From Protea cynaroides (taxonomy: Eukaryota; Streptophyta; Magnoliopsida; Proteales; Proteaceae): a DNA stretch of 64,000 bases. The notes under the pieces are model-generated. The model ran no database searches, was not told the origin of the DNA, and saw only the letters and a program-made list of their open reading frames with translations. Both the position numbers and the translations under genes were made by a program. Where the stretch lies: assembly GCA_028583415.1 (NCBI GenBank), contig CM053267.1, forward strand, positions 19,041,814-19,105,813, written 5' to 3'. Positions 49,735-61,590 of this stretch are shown piece after piece (the stretch's first letter is position 1; every line of letters begins with the position of its first letter).

Positions 49735-50830
49735 CTCTTTCCCACCTGCTCCTACTTTTTTTTTCACTCTTAGACCAGCAGCAGTGATGCTACTCACTGC
49801 TGCTTCTTCTTCCTTTACGGCAGCAGCGGCTGTGCTGCCGTCTTTCTTCTCTTTTCTCCTGGTTCGATTTCTTTTTTCTTTTTTTTTTCTTTGAAGGAGC
49901 AGCAGCTCCTTCCCCTTCTACGGCGGCGGCCCTGCTGCCGCCTTCTTCTTCTTCAGCTTCTCTCTTTTTTTTTTCTTGGAAGGAGCAGCAGCTCCTTCTC
50001 CTTCCTCTGTTTTTTTTTTCCTGGCAGCTGCCGCCGCTGCCTCTTCTTCCTCTCTTGCTTCGATTTTTTTTTCTTGGAGCAGCAGCAGAGCTGCTCCTTC
50101 TTCCTCTTGGACGGCGGCGGCTCTGCTGCCGCCTTCTTCTTCTTCCTCTCTCTGCCTCCCTCTCTTTCTTCTCCCTTCTCTTCCTTCTTCTTCAGTCTTC
50201 TCATTTTTCTTCTCCTTCTCCTGGTTCGATTTTTTTTTTTCTTGGAGCAGCAGCTGCTGCTCCATCTTATACCACCGAAGGGGGTGGGATTTGAGGCCGG
50301 GAATCCGGTGGGTTTTGGTGCTGCTCCATCTTATACCACCGAAGGGGGTGGGATTTGAGGCCGGGAATCCGGTGGGTTTTGGGGAGGAGTTTCGGGGAGA
50401 AGGGTCGAGGTGTCGACCCTCTTTCCCCTGCAACTCACTCCCTCCTCTCTCTCTTCTTCTCCGCTCTCTTCTGTCTCTCTCTCTTTTTTTTTCTTTTTTT
50501 TGGTCTCTGATTTCCTTTTCTTGGGATTAGACAGATTTTTGAATTTTTTTTTCTCTTATCCCCTCTTTTTGGATTCTCTCATCCCTTCTTTTGGGGATCA
50601 GTCAAGTCAGATTTTTTTTTTTTTGGGTTTTGAATTCTAATCCCTCTTTTGGGGATCAAACAGTTTTTTTTATATATTTTTTTTTCTTTTTTTTATTATT
50701 GTTGTTTTTTTTTTTTTAACCTCTGATCCCCTCTTTCGGGGATCAAACAGTCTTTTTTTTTTTTTTTTTTTATCATCATCATTCATTTTTTTTTTTATAC
50801 ACCTCTCTCATTACGTATGATATCTCAATA
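49735..50830 (-). repeat. Polypurine/polypyrimidine tract in family T, minus copy
   Basis: Plus strand is strongly pyrimidine-rich with T runs and GCAGCAGC/CTGCCGCC islands. All long open frames here are Ser, Phe, Leu or Lys, Glu, Ala only and are low-complexity artefacts. Confidence 0.8.
50255..50382. repeat. Perfect 64 bp tandem duplication
   Basis: 50255-50318 and 50319-50382 are identical (start TGCTGCTCCATCTTATACCA, end GGTGGGTTTTGG). Confidence 0.9.
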
Positions 50831-50872
50831 AATAACAGGAGATCTCCCACTGGCAAAATCTGGGTGCTGACA

Positions 50873-51680
50873 TTTGGCCATGGGATTATCAAGTGAGACA
50901 TCAAACCTTTAAAAGTATTCCAGAGGAGAACTTAGGCAAACTCAAAGCGCATAAAAAGCAAACTCAAACCCAGAACTGAAAATAGTCATAGTCGATTACT
51001 AAAACTATGATCAGGAGGAGTTTAACAAGCAAAGGAACATGGTATTTGGAAGAAAATCCATAGGTTTTCTGTACAAAGGCCGAATCATTCAAATAGTGCA
51101 AGGTTAACTGATGGAATATAATAATATATAGACTTGGGAAAGCAACAGATTCTAAATGAGTGTATGTGGTGGAATCCTGCAAGATCACGTGCTCCTCGCG
51201 ATCGCTTGTTCCAGGGCCCTACGCCCAGTCGCCGACAGCCAACTTTGAATTGGTGGTTCACCAACATCCATAGGACATTGTCCGTGTGAAACTTTTGAAT
51301 TCCTTTTTTCTTGTTATTTATTATTTAAAAGAAATTGTAAAACAATGTTATATGCGAATGGAAAGTGAGGAGGGTGTGTAATACTATTTTTTTTATTTTT
51401 TAAAGTACAATTTCTACAACTATATATATACAAAACAATGTTTAATCAAATTTGAGATCATGTGTGATGCTAGATAAAGGTTTATTGTTATATGTCTTTG
51501 TATTTCACGTTTGCACCAACTCTTAGTTGTGGAGAATAAACGGTAAATTTGAAAAATAGCAATTCCAAAAAAAAAAAAAAAAAAACTTGAAAAAAAATAA
51601 ATAACTGCTTCAATGTCCAAAATGCCTCAAAAACAAAAGAAAAATTGAGATGATGGTTATAAGCAGTTTAATTGACTAAG
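50873..51680. other. Unassigned stretch with an exon-like piece
   Basis: Mostly AT-rich. On minus, 51271-51189 reads MDVGEPPIQSWLSATGRRAL EQAIARS and then a possible GT donor, with GC content and codon use unlike its surroundings. I cannot name a family; it may be a first-exon remnant. Confidence 0.25.
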
Positions 51681-52030
51681 TCTGATTTTGTGGCCTTTGT
51701 TACTTGAGTTATTAAGTCCTAGGGGTGTCTCTACACCTAGTGCCCTAAAGCCAACTGGTTTGGGAGTCACTGACCCAACACTTGCTACATGGATAACTTA
51801 GAAAGCCTAAGAAAATGGACATTGCACAAATCGATGAAAAATAAATTGACTTCTAAATTTTCTGATTTTGTGGCATTTGTTACTTGAGTTATTAAGTCCT
51901 AGGGGTGTCTTTACACCTAGTGCCCTAAAGCCAACTGGTTTGGGAGTCACTGACCCAACACTTGCTACATGGGTAACTTAAAAAGACTAAGAAAACAGAC
52001 ATTGCACAAGTCGATGAAAAAAAAATGGTG
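51681..52030. repeat. 180 bp tandem duplication
   Basis: TCTGATTTTGTGGC at 51681 recurs at 51861. The two units (51681-51860, 51861-52030) differ by a few substitutions and a ~10 bp length difference. Confidence 0.85.
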
Positions 52031-52249
52031 TTATTTTTCTTGAAGTATACTGTAAAGTCCCTTACTAATTGAGTTACATCACTTCACACTTCACACTATA
52101 GATGCATATTAATATGAATTTGTTGAAGATGGTGACTAAAATAAAGTTATTGTATCTTTGATAAGATTTAAGTTTTCTATTGAGTTTAATTCTGTTTATG
52201 AGTTATAATTGTAGAGTACTTAGGATTTTATTTAATTCTTGTAATTTGT

Positions 52250-53879
52250 CAAATCTAAAAATATTTTTCTTTGAATTTTATGGGTAGATTCACTGCAAAC
52301 CCTCACGAGACACAACTCGTCCACTAGGGGTAACCTAGGGGTTCAATGGCTTGTTGTACATGCTAAGTGCAATCGTGGTTCCTACGAAAGTGGAATAGTT
52401 TATGATTTTTTTTATTTTATTTTGCCCGAGGATGTGCAAAGGCTAAGTGTGGGGGAATTTGATAAGTGTATAATTTTATATTTTTTTATTCCTTCTGTAT
52501 TATGATTTTTAGGGTGTTTTATACCTTATTGAGCTTAATAGAATTTATTTTATGAGTTTGATATATTTTAGAAATCTTGTTAATTAATTAATAAAAGATG
52601 AAAAAATTCTAACACTCTTAGTAATAACGTTTTGAATTTCATGTAAGATTTTGACATGGAAAGAGTTTGTTTGGGCTTCCAAATGTGGTTTTAAAATCTG
52701 ATTTGGAAAATTGATCCAAATCTAAATCAGAGAAGGAAGATTGCTACACACGGAAGGTTCACTATTGGAAGCCCTTGATTGATTATTAAAAATCTTGAGG
52801 AGAATATACACAACTATGAAATCTTACAAAATTTGATAGATTTGGGGGTGACAATTGTTTAATAATAGAATGATTTTCATCTAATCTAAGAATGAATATT
52901 TTGTTTAATTTTTATTTCCATGTAATAAGGTTGTCAAATTTAGGCATACCAATTTTAGTCTTGTATTTTGGCTATTTAAACAATGTAAAGCCTATGTAAA
53001 GAGCATCCAAGAGTGATTGAGAAAAAAGACAGTGGCTGAAGAACAACTCTCTTTCTTTTGTGTTCTTGAAGAAGTTATGTGTGGCTAACTTTCTTATCTT
53101 TGGTTTGACGGAGCTGAAGCCATTATTGTAAACTTGTGAGACTTGTTTTTATTTATTGATTTTTAATTGAATATTTATTTTTCTTTCAATTTATGTGTAT
53201 AATGATTGATGAATGGGTTGATTAGGAGTACTACTAATTGGTTTATTTATCTAATCGATTGTTAGATTAGAATTAAATTGCTATCAATTGATTATTCTAT
53301 GTCAGTGGCAATGGGGATTGATGTTAATGGATAAGTTAATGTTATATTCCTAGGAGAAATCAGATTAAAATAATTAAAACACGCTGGTGTGTGCTTAACG
53401 TTTAATTTCAATCGTCTTTTTAATTGTTATTGCTATTCCTGAATCAAATCGAGAGCCTAGTCTTGAGATTGATTTAAGAGTAAAGGTACTATTAATAAGC
53501 TATCTTTTAATAGACCAATCTTAAGGAAAGACTAAGGATTTTAGGCCTAGTCCTAATTTTCTTGATTGATTATTCAATTGGAATTGATTATCATTTATGT
53601 CGATGAACAAATTTACGAAGATGATGTAAGTATCCTTTTGACCGAAGTTTTCTCTTATTGTTTTTTTCTATTGCAAACATACCCCCCTCCATGCGTAGGA
53701 TAGCCAATGAAGTTGTGCTAATAAGATTAATCAGAATCTGCTTTAGTACAACAATTGGTTATTTTCTGAGTCTTATTTCATTTTCATTTGTTTTTCTCTC
53801 TTTAGGTTATTTAAACATTTTAATTTTGATCATACAATCCTTGTGGGTTTGACCCTTACTTGCTACTATCTACGTTTCA
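52250..53879 (+). mobile_element. Athila-like 3' end and LTR
   Basis: A polypurine tract AAGTGTGGGGGAATT is followed at 52460 by TGATAAGTGTATAAT, the typical start of Athila-group LTRs. The probable LTR runs to about 53879, where CTTGTGGGTTTGACCCTTAC shortly before the end resembles the LTR 3' part of that group. Upstream 52250-52445 looks like element 3' untranslated sequence. No coding domain is left and the tract to the left is non-element. Confidence 0.6.
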
Positions 53880-54988
53880 AAGTAATGTAATTTAATTTGA
53901 GCGCTCGACACGCATTAAGAGCCACTGCAAGCGCCTCCATCAAAGAAAACCTTAGATTTTCCTTCAACTCAATAGAATAAGAGGTCAGAGAGCCAAAGAT
54001 GAAAACCCTCAAACTCGTGGCTATGATAGAGTTCTTTCTTTGCTCTATCCTCCTCTGTCGATAAGAAAACCCTAAAACTCTCATGGCTCTGATCTCCATG
54101 TCGAATAGAAAAATCAGGGATTCTATTTTATTGAAAGATAAACTAATGATAGAATGTCTCCTCAATTAATTATTATAATAAGAGTAAAAATAGAAAACGG
54201 GTTGTCATTTTAACATCTTGTCTTCTTTTTCTTTTTCTTTTTTTATCTTGTATTCTAACGTTATGTCCATTCTGCCCAAGAGATTATTTTAATATTCAAG
54301 GTTATTTAACCAGATAATAATAAATGTATACTTAAATTGAGCAGATATAATCCGATCAGTATGAGTGAAATCCGAATTCGTTTCTGAATCCAATTTCAAC
54401 TATTTGAATCCGAATCCGAATCCAATTGTTCGAATTTGAATTCCCCTAAAAGGATGCGAATTTGAATCTGATCCAGATTTTTGACGATCCATTTACATCC
54501 TTAGGGATGGATATCTATACAAAATTGGGTTTTTTATTTTTTATTTTTATGCTTTATAATCTTTTTTCCTATCCATTTTGTAAGCACGAGAGGAAGAGAA
54601 AGCTTAGGCCCGTTTGATCACCCTCCGAATTCTGGATTCCACGGATTTCGACTCTTAGGGAGTCATTTGAGAATAGAATTATGTTTGATAAACCTTGTTG
54701 GATTCTAATTCCCAAGTAATGAACTGGTCCATAAAAAGACTTTGATATTTAAATATATGGAGTATAAAATACATGCTCAGACAAAAGTAGAGCAACTTTT
54801 ACCAAGAAGGAAAAAAGTAAAAATGAAGGCGGGACTCCTATCTCGCGACTGTTGTTTTCTCCAGACCCTGGTTCTTCATAAAACGCTCTTTTCTCTAGCA
54901 ATTTGTAGAGCTTCAACCATTAGAGACAACAAAACCAAAATAATAAAAATTAGTGAAGAATTAAAAAAAAAGTGAAAGAAATAGTCAC
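53880..54988. other. Unassigned stretch with AATCCGAATCC repeats
   Basis: Degenerate CCGAATCC/CGAATTTGAAT motifs at about 54360-54475. A CCCGTTTGATCACCC motif near 54609 resembles ends of small DNA transposons. A 99-codon minus frame at 53866-54165 is not recognised and is probably fortuitous. Confidence 0.35.
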
Positions 54989-55537
54989 CGCCATGGCCGC
55001 GTTCTAGTATTCCTTGAAAAGAGAGACAGAATGGAACGGGCCCGATAATATATGCAGGGTTTTATCTCTGTCCTCATTCATCCTGAAATAGGAAGTAGAG
55101 CCACCTGAAATTAGATTGATATCTTGAACAATGAACTTTCCAGCGTCTGGCGATGAGTACGATGGTATTGTTGGAGTCCGTTGCAAATGCTTCACGATAA
55201 CCACCCGATTATCTTCGGCACAATCAGGACCACGAGATCTTGCAATTTTTTGTGGACATTAATGAATCTAGGGCTCTTGTAAGACCTCGCCATCAACTGA
55301 AACCCTAACATCTTCCTTCAACAGGTAATGGTTCGGAGATTTTCTAGAAAATTTGGTTGTAGGTGAGGGGTTATTCAGAACTGGATTGTGAAGTTGAAGA
55401 TTGGAATGCTTTAACGCGAGAGGCTTGCAAGAAATGAAGGAGTAAGAGGCAGCAACCGCCGCATCGATCACGGTCCAAAGCGCTGCGTCGTCAAGCTCAA
55501 TATCTTCAATGACAGAAACGTTAACCGACAACGCCAT
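54989..55537 (-). pseudogene. Broken first exon of a conserved plant gene
   Basis: From ATG at 55537 one minus frame runs without frameshift to a splice-donor-like GTGACT after AAMA at 54989, about 183 codons: MALSVNVSVIEDIELDDAAL ..., QKIARSRGPDCAED, VVIVKHLQRTPTIPSYSSP, and GPFHSVSLFKEY. It contains three in-frame stops (two near 55253-55264, one at 55004-55006). The style and the KEYxNAAMA end recall the N-terminal exon of a plant-specific protein family that I cannot name with certainty. No downstream exon was found, so this is a pseudogene or a gene piece. Confidence 0.5.
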
Positions 55538-56369
55538 TATCTTTTTCTCTGCTCCCAAGTAGGGATAAGGATTGATTAATGGAGACAACCTTAAAGGAAT
55601 GAAAAGCTGCTGAAGTGAGCTTTCAGCTAGAGTTTGACATTTGAACTGGAAACCTTTAATTGCAAAAATGAAGCATCACTATCGGTTGATGAATCCTATT
55701 ATGTTTCCAATCTGTGATGTCTTTGAGATTTCCGAATTCCATATTGGTATTTATCAAACATGATTCTGTTTCAACGATACTTTGGAATTCATTCCATGTT
55801 GTAAAGAATCTAGAATTGAAGTGTTATCAAATGAGAAAATTGTACTTGAAGGCTTTACAATGGATGGCAATGATTTGTACATATGTCATTGATCCAATGG
55901 CCAAAGAGTTTTTACAACAATCTCAACTACTATCTAAATATCTATTTTCTAAGGTATTTTCCATTTTTTGCATAAGTCTATTAATCTGAGCCTTCCATAT
56001 TATGGGTTTTGGACCCTTAATTGCTTGACCCAAGGAATCGAAGTCCACTAGCAAAGCGGGATGTGTATATTTGGATTCTCATCTGTTTCGAAATCCATCA
56101 GATCTATAAAAAATAAAACTTGCATCCGAATTTGATAATTAATCGGATTTCCGAATGACATCCTATTCGAATCCAAAGTAAATAAAAAATAAATGTAATA
56201 TAATATGAACAGTATTACATTTCATAGGGATATGCTATTTCAGAAATTGTCCGTACCAATCCAAAATGGAATGCAATAATACAATTTTATTTTATATTTC
56301 TCATAATTTTTCATTTTATGAAAACATCAATTAAAGGGAAAAAAATAAATATTTGCTTTCTTTGAGGAC
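55538..56369. other. Unassigned AT-rich stretch
   Basis: Has a 91-codon plus frame (55714-55989) with no recognisable motif and TCGGATTTCCGAAT-type motifs near 56090-56175. No gene supported. Confidence 0.35.
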
Positions 56370-56822
56370 TGTTACAGATTGCTTTTAGTTTGTCCTTTAG
56401 AATTCTGATCGTTAGATTTAATGTCCATACAGTTACCCTACAACACAATTGAATTATGAAATCTACATAATAGTAAAAACTTACCTAATGCATAAAAGAT
56501 TGATTTACGTCGTATATGATACACTTGATCACAGTCTTTTACAACTCTGAGAGGAATTTTGTTGCTTTTTCTAGGCATATGGGAGCAGAGAGAGAATTGA
56601 GAGACTGAAGCTGTAGGGACCCATGACCTAGTATTTATAAATTATAATACTGTCACAACCCTAGTACAGAGTCCCACAAATGACTGGAGTTGCCTATCCT
56701 TATCTTGTGAGGAATTAGACCAGACTGGATCGGTCAACTTAGTGACATGGACTTCTATTACCCAATGTGTCCAGTAATTAATTAAGCCCACTAGAATATT
56801 ATCCAACAGTCTCCTACTTGGA
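56370..56822 (-). mobile_element. Copia LTR with polypurine tract, minus orientation
   Basis: On minus, CCAAGTAGGAGAC (a copia-style polypurine tract, 56809-56822) precedes TGTTGGATAATATTCTAG at 56808. The LTR ends CAATCTGTAACA at 56370 (439 bp). Only ~200 bp of possible interior remain to the right before family T starts. Confidence 0.65.
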
Positions 56823-57324
56823 CTAGATTAATTTCAAAACCTTTATCGATTAGTATGGCAATGAGCTCCAATTACACAATAAATCGTCACCAACTTTGAT
56901 CTAGCCATCAAGTCTATCAATGTTGAACAACAATAGAAGATATATACGAAATACAACTTTCTGTCAGCTTCAAATAAATATCTACTTAACAGCATGAACA
57001 ACTTTGAGATAAATACATGAAAATATTTGTAAGCACCCCATTTTTGTCACCCTCTGTGTAAGTGAACCAATATGGCAGGTTTTCGACCTTTAATCCAAAC
57101 ATTTGTGATTTTTCACTGAATCCCACAGTAGGGTCATGGGCTATTATCTGCATGGATGCATAACTCATAAAATTATCTTCGAAATGAGACCAGAATTGCT
57201 TAATTCTGATATCAAATGAAGAAGATATGACCATTTTAGTCGGATGATACATATAAAGGAGGTTTCTGAAATTATTATAAATAATCCCAGGGGCCTTCAT
57301 GCAAATTATCGTAAGTCGGATCGT

Positions 57325-57780
57325 TTGAATTTCAAATCATCATATCTTGATCATCCGACATCGGATTCAGATGATTCTAAGTCCATTATTCTTCATTCAT
57401 GATGTTATACAAAGTGGACGTAAAAAATCCCGGGTAGAAGTCACCAGTGGGTCTCATCCAAGATTTCATACAAAATTATCGTTAGAACTTCAAAGCTTCA
57501 TATCTTTTCCGTTCTACATCAGATTCAAATGATTCCAAGGCCACTATTCTTCATTCATGATGTTCTACAAAGTGGACGTAAAGGATTTCGGACAAAAGTC
57601 TCCGAAGTGTCTCATGCGAAATGGTCAGTCAAATTATCGATAATTGGCCCGCTTAAACTTCAAAAATTCATAAGTTGGCCATTTTATTTCCAAATGAGTT
57701 GATTCAAGCTCCAATATTCATCATTTTTAATGTTCTACAAAGTGGACACAAAAAATATAGAATAAAGGCTATCGGAAAAT
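57325..57780 (+). repeat. Three ~165 bp degenerate tandem units
   Basis: Each unit has a CTTCAAA-CATATCTT part, an ATTCATCATTC part and ACAAAGTGGAC (ends near 57418, 57579 and 57748). Typical of internal U3 repeats. Confidence 0.75.
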
Positions 57781-58013
57781 TCTGTGCAGAATGACAGCGA
57801 AAATGACCAATGAAATGACAGAGTGAAAACCCAGTTAATTTCAGTCAATCCAGTCAACTCAGCTCAACCCAAGGTAGTTTTGGCCCAACCCAGTCAATCC
57901 AGACCAATTCATGGTGGCTTATATTCATGTATTTCTTTTATATATTATTATATAATGTATAATATATTGTAATATATCATATAATATATACATATATCTT
58001 ATATGTATATTAC

Positions 58014-58014
<1 letters not shown>

Positions 58015-58068
<54 letters not shown>
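58015..58068. repeat. (TA)n microsatellite
   Basis: About 27 uninterrupted TA units. Confidence 0.95.
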
Positions 58069-58069
<1 letters not shown>

Positions 58070-58072
<3 letters not shown>

Positions 58073-59215
58073 AACAAAGAATCCAAAGAGAGAGGAAATG
58101 TGAGAGAGGGAAATTCAGGGAGAATCCAAAAGATTTTGTTTTGAGAAAAGGAAAGAAAAAAGGGAAAAAAAATCTTTTGGATTCAAAAATTTTTATTAGG
58201 GCATATAATCCAAAAGGGGAAAAAAAAAAAGAATCCAAAGAGGGGAAGAGAAGAGACGTCCAAGGTGGAGAGAGAAAAAAAAGAAATATAAAAGGGAGAA
58301 TCCAAAAGATTTTATTTTGAGAAAAAGAAAGAAAAGAGAAAAAAAAAATCTTTTGGATTCAAAAGATTTTGTTAGGGCATATAATCCAAAAGGAAAAAAA
58401 AATAATCCAAAGAGGGGAAGGGAAGAGACGTCCAAGAGGGAGAAAGAAAGAAAGAAAAAAGGAAGGAAAGAAAAAGGAAAGAAAAAAAAAAAAAAAAAGG
58501 AGAAAAAAAAAAAAGAAGAAGAAGAAAAAAAGGAAATGTTTTCTAAGAAATAAAACGTGAAAAAAGAGGGAGAAAAGAAAAAAGGAAAGAAAAAAGGAAG
58601 GAAAAAAGGAAAAAGAAAAGGAAAGAAGAAAGAAATGAAAGAGAGAAGGATTTTGCTAGAAGAAGGAAGGAGAAAAAGGAAAGAGAGAAGGGGTTTTCTA
58701 GAAGAAGAAGGAGAAAAAGTAAAGAAAGGAAGAAGAAAAAACGTGGGAAGGAAGAAAAGAAAGGAAAGAAGAAAAAATGGAAAAAAAAATTTCTAGAAAA
58801 AAGAAGAAAATGAAGGAAGAGAGAAGAAGGAAAGAGGAGGAGAGGATTTTCTAGAAGAGGAAGAGATAGAGAACGGGTGCAATGGAGAAGGAGAAGAGAA
58901 AAAGGAAGTAAAAGAAGAAAGGAAAGAAGAAAAAGGAAGAAAAAAAGATTTTTTAGAAAAAAGAAGAAAGGAAAGAAGGATCTTCTAGAAAAGGAGAGAA
59001 AAATTATAAATAGGCAAGAGAAGAGAGAGGAGGCTCTTTTTTTTCAGACCATAGGGAGAGGAGAACGTGAGTGAGGGAGAGGAAAACATGAGTGAGAGAG
59101 AGAAAATGTGAGAGAGGGAGAAAGAAAGAGAGAGAAAAGAGAAAAGAAAGAAAAGAGAAGAAGAAAAGAGAGAAAGAGAAGAGAGAGAGAAGCAGAAGAG
59201 AGGAGAAGAAGGATT
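58070..59215 (+). repeat. ~1.1 kb polypurine tract in family T, plus copy
   Basis: Almost only A and G on plus, with GAAAGAAAAAGG-type runs. The long Lys/Glu/Arg open frames are compositional artefacts. Confidence 0.9.
58122..58440 (+). repeat. ~176 bp tandem duplication with internal hairpins
   Basis: Units start at 58122 and 58298. Each has GAATCCAAAAGATT and, ~35 bp later, its reverse complement AATCTTTTGGATTC (58171-58184; 58347-58360). Confidence 0.85.
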
Positions 59216-59290
59216 CACATTCAAAAGGGGTTGATACAACCTTCAATCACTCTTCATCAATGGTTTCGCTCGATTTGAGCCCAAGGTTAG
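58995..59290 (+). promoter_or_regulatory. Candidate promoter and 5' splice site of family T
   Basis: TTATAAATAGG at about 59005 is a good plant TATA box, followed by a purine-rich leader and AAG|GTTAGT at about 59285. Role inferred from motifs only. Confidence 0.35.
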
Positions 59291-60770
59291 TACTCTAAAC
59301 AAATTTAGAGGTCGTTAGAATGCTCGAATGCCAATTTTGCTTGAAAAAGACTAATTTCCATGAAATTTCAATCATGAATGCTCTATTACATGCTTATTAA
59401 TATTAGGATGCCTATGTATAACATTTTTCATGAATGATAATTTGTCTAAGCTATTCAATGATGAATTTTTGAATGATATACAATGATGTTTTTTTTTTGT
59501 AAATTTCATAAAGTAATTTTTTGATCTGAAAATTCCAAATTTAGGGTTCAAACTTAGGACGTACATCATATATATTTTTTCTAAGCTTTTGAAGCCCAAA
59601 ATTTTATGGGAGTCTCTCTGATATGTTAGAAGAGTACCCTAAAAATTTTGTTCCATTTGGAATTGGAAAAATATATCAAACAATTTGTCATTGACATTGC
59701 TATTTTTCTCGGATATAATGCAATCCTCCATCAGAAAGTCTCTAGACAAAGGCCTTATGGCCATAATCAGAAAATCTACTTAACATGAAATTTTTAGACA
59801 TAAAAGTCTTATAAAAAAGTGGCACTGGTTTCATATTTTTTTTATTTTTTGTTGAATTGATATCAATTTTTAAGTGCATAGTGCTCTGATTTTAAATCTG
59901 TCATGATGTACTGATTTACATGATTGAAAAGAGTCATTTTTCACAAAGACAATATACTGTTTTAACTTGTTTTTCTTAATGAAATTTTAGATCAGACAGT
60001 TATCTACATAGACATATGTCTGTATTTAATTTTCATTAAGAATAGAATTTTATTTGGAATTTATGGTGCAACTAGTCAAAAATCTGGAACAGATTTGACC
60101 AGTGCACATGTTCGGTCTTAGGGCATATCTTTGACCTATTTTTGCTTTCTGTTGGGATTCAAATCCTTCATATGAAATATAATATATTAAGTCATTTTTT
60201 TATGAAAAAAAGTTGAGCTTGATTTGAGTTTCGAACGACCTACTTATGGTCATTCTTGTTTAATGTGACAAATCTGAATACAGTTCATAGTTTTGTCCAT
60301 TATCTGGAACCTTGTGTCATAATTTTCACAGTTTTGAGTCATTAATCTTCCCAAATTTCTTCATAAAAATTATAATTTTTTAAAGAACAATGAACATATG
60401 TTTGTTTTGATAATTTTGTATTTTTTTTTAAAAAAAAAAGTTTCATTGATGTCTCATTCATTATAACATCAATGATTGTTTAAATGAATTCTGTCATATT
60501 TGGATAAATGACTATATTTGGAGCATTCATATGCTTTGTTTGGATTGTGCATACCATGTTTGCCACATTCCATGTATCGCTATTTTTGGTAGAATAGATA
60601 AATTTTTATCATATTTTAGCAAAATCTTAATTTTTTTTAAGTCTTACTATGCTTAGAAAATAGCATATAAGATGTTTCCTTTTTTTGAAAAATTCATGTC
60701 ATATATGCATTCTATGATTGGTACTTACCATATTGATATATAGATGCATATTAGATCTTGCATATTAGAT
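59291..60770. other. AT-rich interior of family T repeat
   Basis: No gene or conserved domain seen. It looks like intron or U5-type filler in the long repeat. Confidence 0.4.
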
Positions 60771-60772
60771 CT

Positions 60773-60863
60773 TGCCATATTTAGATGCTCATTGCCATAT
60801 TTAGACGCTCATTGCCATATTTGGATGCTCATTGCCATGTTTAAATGCTCATTGTCATATTAG
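60773..60863 (+). repeat. 20 bp tandem repeat, ~4.5 units
   Basis: Unit ATTGCCATATTTAGATGCTC with single-base variants. Confidence 0.9.
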
Positions 60864-61239
60864 AAATTGCCTTGCTTAGAAGATAGCATACAAGATCATA
60901 CCATATAGGCTCTTGCCTTATTTGCAATACATGTCATATTTGAGAGATTTTAAATAATCTTACTACATGTGAATTTCTTGCCATAAATATTTTATATGCC
61001 ATATTTAGATAGAATATTCTATTTTGGACAATAATTTAATTTATGCAACACCCTAGTCCAACTGTCATACCTGTACACCTAGCAAACATATTAGGTGTGG
61101 GGACGTGCATTTAGACACCCATATTCTTGGGAAGGGCATAATGGGAATAATAAAAAATCATAATAAAGAAAGAAAAATGCTTTGCCAAACCTTTCAAAAT
61201 TAGAATTCAGGATGAAAAAGGTAATTTAGGATGATTTTG

Positions 61240-61590
61240 CCCCTCGGTAAACCCTAAACCTAGAATAGGTTCTAAACCCTATACCTAGAATATGTTCTCA
61301 ATCCCAAACCTATAACAGGTTCTCACTTTATAACCTAGAACAGGTTATGTCCCGAACTACACGGATTTTGATTCCTAGGGCAAACCCTAGGATACGTAGG
61401 CCATTTGGGAGAATCCCAAATTCGGATCCACATCTTAGTCCACTTGGACTATCCATACATTCACTAGGATATTTATCCACATTTCAACCCAGATAGGATT
61501 ATCCACATTCCAACCCAGATAGTGTTATCCATATTCGACCCAAATAGGGTTATTCTTAGATCCACTAGGACTATCTATCAGTCCACATTG
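61240..61590 (+). repeat. Two runs of ~28 bp degenerate tandem repeats
   Basis: 61240-61345 repeats a CCTAGAATAGGTTCTAAACC-like unit; 61440-61590 repeats a TTATCCACATTCAACCCAGA-like unit. Confidence 0.7.

Larger units (their letters stand above)
46791..50872 (-). mobile_element. Very long LTR-like repeat, family T, minus orientation
   Basis: On minus it begins TGTCAGCACCCAGATTTTGC at 50872, a start typical of long Tat/Ogre-type LTRs, and related to the start of the plus repeat at 57028. It continues through a purine tract (50830-49735 on this strand), a strong splice-donor-like CAG|GTATGT near 49630, and terminal modules at 47950-47100 that match 61350-62040 in opposite orientation. No gag or pol. 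The end is not defined. Lineage is a suggestion from motif style only. Confidence 0.55.

Noticed and set aside
49891..50640. Long open frames of Ser/Leu/Phe or Lys/Glu/Ala, up to 184 codons
   Set aside because: Low-complexity pyrimidine tract with overlapping frames on both strands.
51681..52030. CRISPR-like array
   Set aside because: Only two long units with no spacers, in a eukaryotic repeat context.
53866..54165. 99-codon minus open frame as a gene
   Set aside because: No recognisable motif, AT-rich, no splice or promoter context; probably fortuitous.
55714..55989. 91-codon plus open frame as a gene
   Set aside because: No motif and composition like the surrounding non-coding DNA.
58003..59298. 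Several 60-105 codon open frames rich in Lys, Arg and Glu
   Set aside because: They follow from the purine composition; both strands and several frames are open at once and no domain is visible.
61245..61275. CCCTAAAC-like words resembling plant telomere repeat, tempting beside POT1 sequences
   Set aside because: Only one or two telomere-like words occur within a different ~28 bp tandem unit. No TTTAGGG array is present.
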